This document shows positions 13,898-14,368 of a stretch of 14,368 nt of DNA, in pieces. Below the pieces are notes generated by a model. It was given only the letters and a program-made list of their open reading frames with translations, made no database searches and was not told the origin of the DNA. Position 1 is the first letter of the stretch. The number at the start of each line of letters is the position of its first letter. The DNA is taken from NCBI GenBank assembly GCA_003695015.1, contig RFJD01000013.1, positions 1 to 14,368 of the forward strand, written 5' to 3'. Both the position numbers and the translations under genes were made by a program. Source of the DNA: Verrucomicrobiota bacterium (GTDB lineage: Bacteria > Verrucomicrobiota > Verrucomicrobiia > Limisphaerales > J093).

Positions 13898-14368
13898 ATG
13901 ATCATCATCAAGAACCGACAGGAGCAGGAGGCCATGCGGCTGGCCGGCCGGGTGGCGGCCCGGGTTCTGGATGATGTCGCCCGTTACGTGCGGCCGGGCC
14001 TCACCACGCTGGAGCTGGACCGATACGGCGCCGAGCGAATCGCCCATTACGGAGGCAAGAGCGCGTTCCTCGGCTACCGGGGTTACCCGTGCCATCTGTG
14101 CATCTCGGTGAACGAGGTGGTGGTCCATGGGATCGCCTCCGAGCGGCGACTCGAGTTCGGCGACATCGTCAGCCTGGACGTGGGGGTGGTTTACCGGGGG
14201 TTCATCGGCGACAACGCCCGCACCGTCAGCGTGGGGGGGTGCTCGCCGGAGCGCCAACGGTTGATGGACGTCACCGAGGAAGCCCTGCGACGCGGGGTGG
14301 CGGCGGCGCGCCCCGGCAATCGCGTGAGCGACATTTCCCGGGCCGTGCAGGAGTGCGTGGAGAGCGCC
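13898..14368 (+). CDS. map: Type I methionine aminopeptidase (5' part, cut by window edge)
   Basis: This metalloenzyme removes the initiator methionine from nascent proteins at the ribosome exit. The first 157 residues are visible and the frame is open at the window end. MIIIKNRQEQEAMRLAGRVAA is the typical start. GYRGYPCHLCISVNEVVVHGI contains the conserved histidine (H77). Two of the metal-binding aspartates are present, D94 in SLDVGV and D105 in IGDNA. The remaining metal ligands lie beyond the window. A weak GAGG (13883-13886) precedes the ATG. In many bacteria adk separates secY and map; here they are adjacent. Confidence 0.95.
   Translation, partial: MIIIKNRQEQEAMRLAGRVAARVLDDVARYVRPGLTTLELDRYGAERIAHYGGKSAFLGYRGYPCHLCISVNEVVVHGIASERRLEFGDIVSLDVGVVYRGFIGDNARTVSVGGCSPERQRLMDVTEEALRRGVAAARPGNRVSDISRAVQECVESA

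Noticed and set aside
11173..13935. Very long open frame on the minus strand (920 codons)
   Set aside because: It lies opposite rpsE, rplO and secY, and its product is a low-complexity string of His, Gln, Asp, Ala and Gly. Third-position GC in the true genes removes stops from this antisense frame.
1..14368. Mobile element, CRISPR array, tRNA or foreign gene insertion
   Set aside because: No repeat-spacer pattern, transposase, integrase or cloverleaf was seen; the plus strand is filled by conserved genes with short gaps.

Overview
The window is one long, entirely plus-strand cluster of translation and secretion genes. In order it reads rpsL, rpsG, fusA, rpsJ, rplC, rplD, rplW, rplB, rpsS, rplV, rpsC, rplP, rpmC, rpsQ, rplN, rplX, rplE, rpsN, rpsH, rplF, rplR, rpsE, rplO, secY and a 5' fragment of map. 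This is the classical str, S10 and spc operon series joined end to end. All genes look intact, with full family motifs. I see no mobile element, tRNA, CRISPR array or foreign insert.

The DNA is GC-rich with strong GC preference at third codon positions, which produces very long open frames on the opposite strand; these are shadows. Several layout features fit the Verrucomicrobiota or the wider PVC group. There is no tuf between fusA and rpsJ, no rpmD (L30) between rpsE and rplO, and no adk between secY and map. EF-G has an N-terminal extension ending just before a YPMERTRN stretch, and S14 is the zinc-free form. The assignment is an inference from gene order and recalled family patterns, not from a database search.

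Region by region: bases 1-58 are a short leader with a small hairpin and possibly the end of an upstream gene. Bases 59-3191 hold the str part (S12, S7, EF-G), with a terminator-like hairpin between rpsG and fusA. Bases 3205-8038 hold the S10 part (S10 to L29) and bases 8064-12405 the rest of the S10/spc part (S17 to L15). Bases 12415-13812 encode the SecY translocon channel. An 85-base gap then leads into map, which is cut by the window edge. Apart from the rpsG-fusA and secY-map gaps, spacers run from a 4-base overlap to 37 bases, so the whole block probably works as one or two long transcripts.

The genes act together: most encode 30S and 50S proteins, EF-G drives translocation, SecY receives nascent membrane and secreted proteins, and methionine aminopeptidase trims their N-termini.

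I did not find an undescribed biological system. The observations most worth a second look are: a recurrent CC immediately before ATG (17 of 24 ATG starts) where Shine-Dalgarno motifs are mostly missing; an Arg/Gly-rich N-terminal extension on S5; Ala/Glu/Pro tails on S3, S5 and S17; and two substitutions in the highly conserved HPHGGGEG loop of L2.
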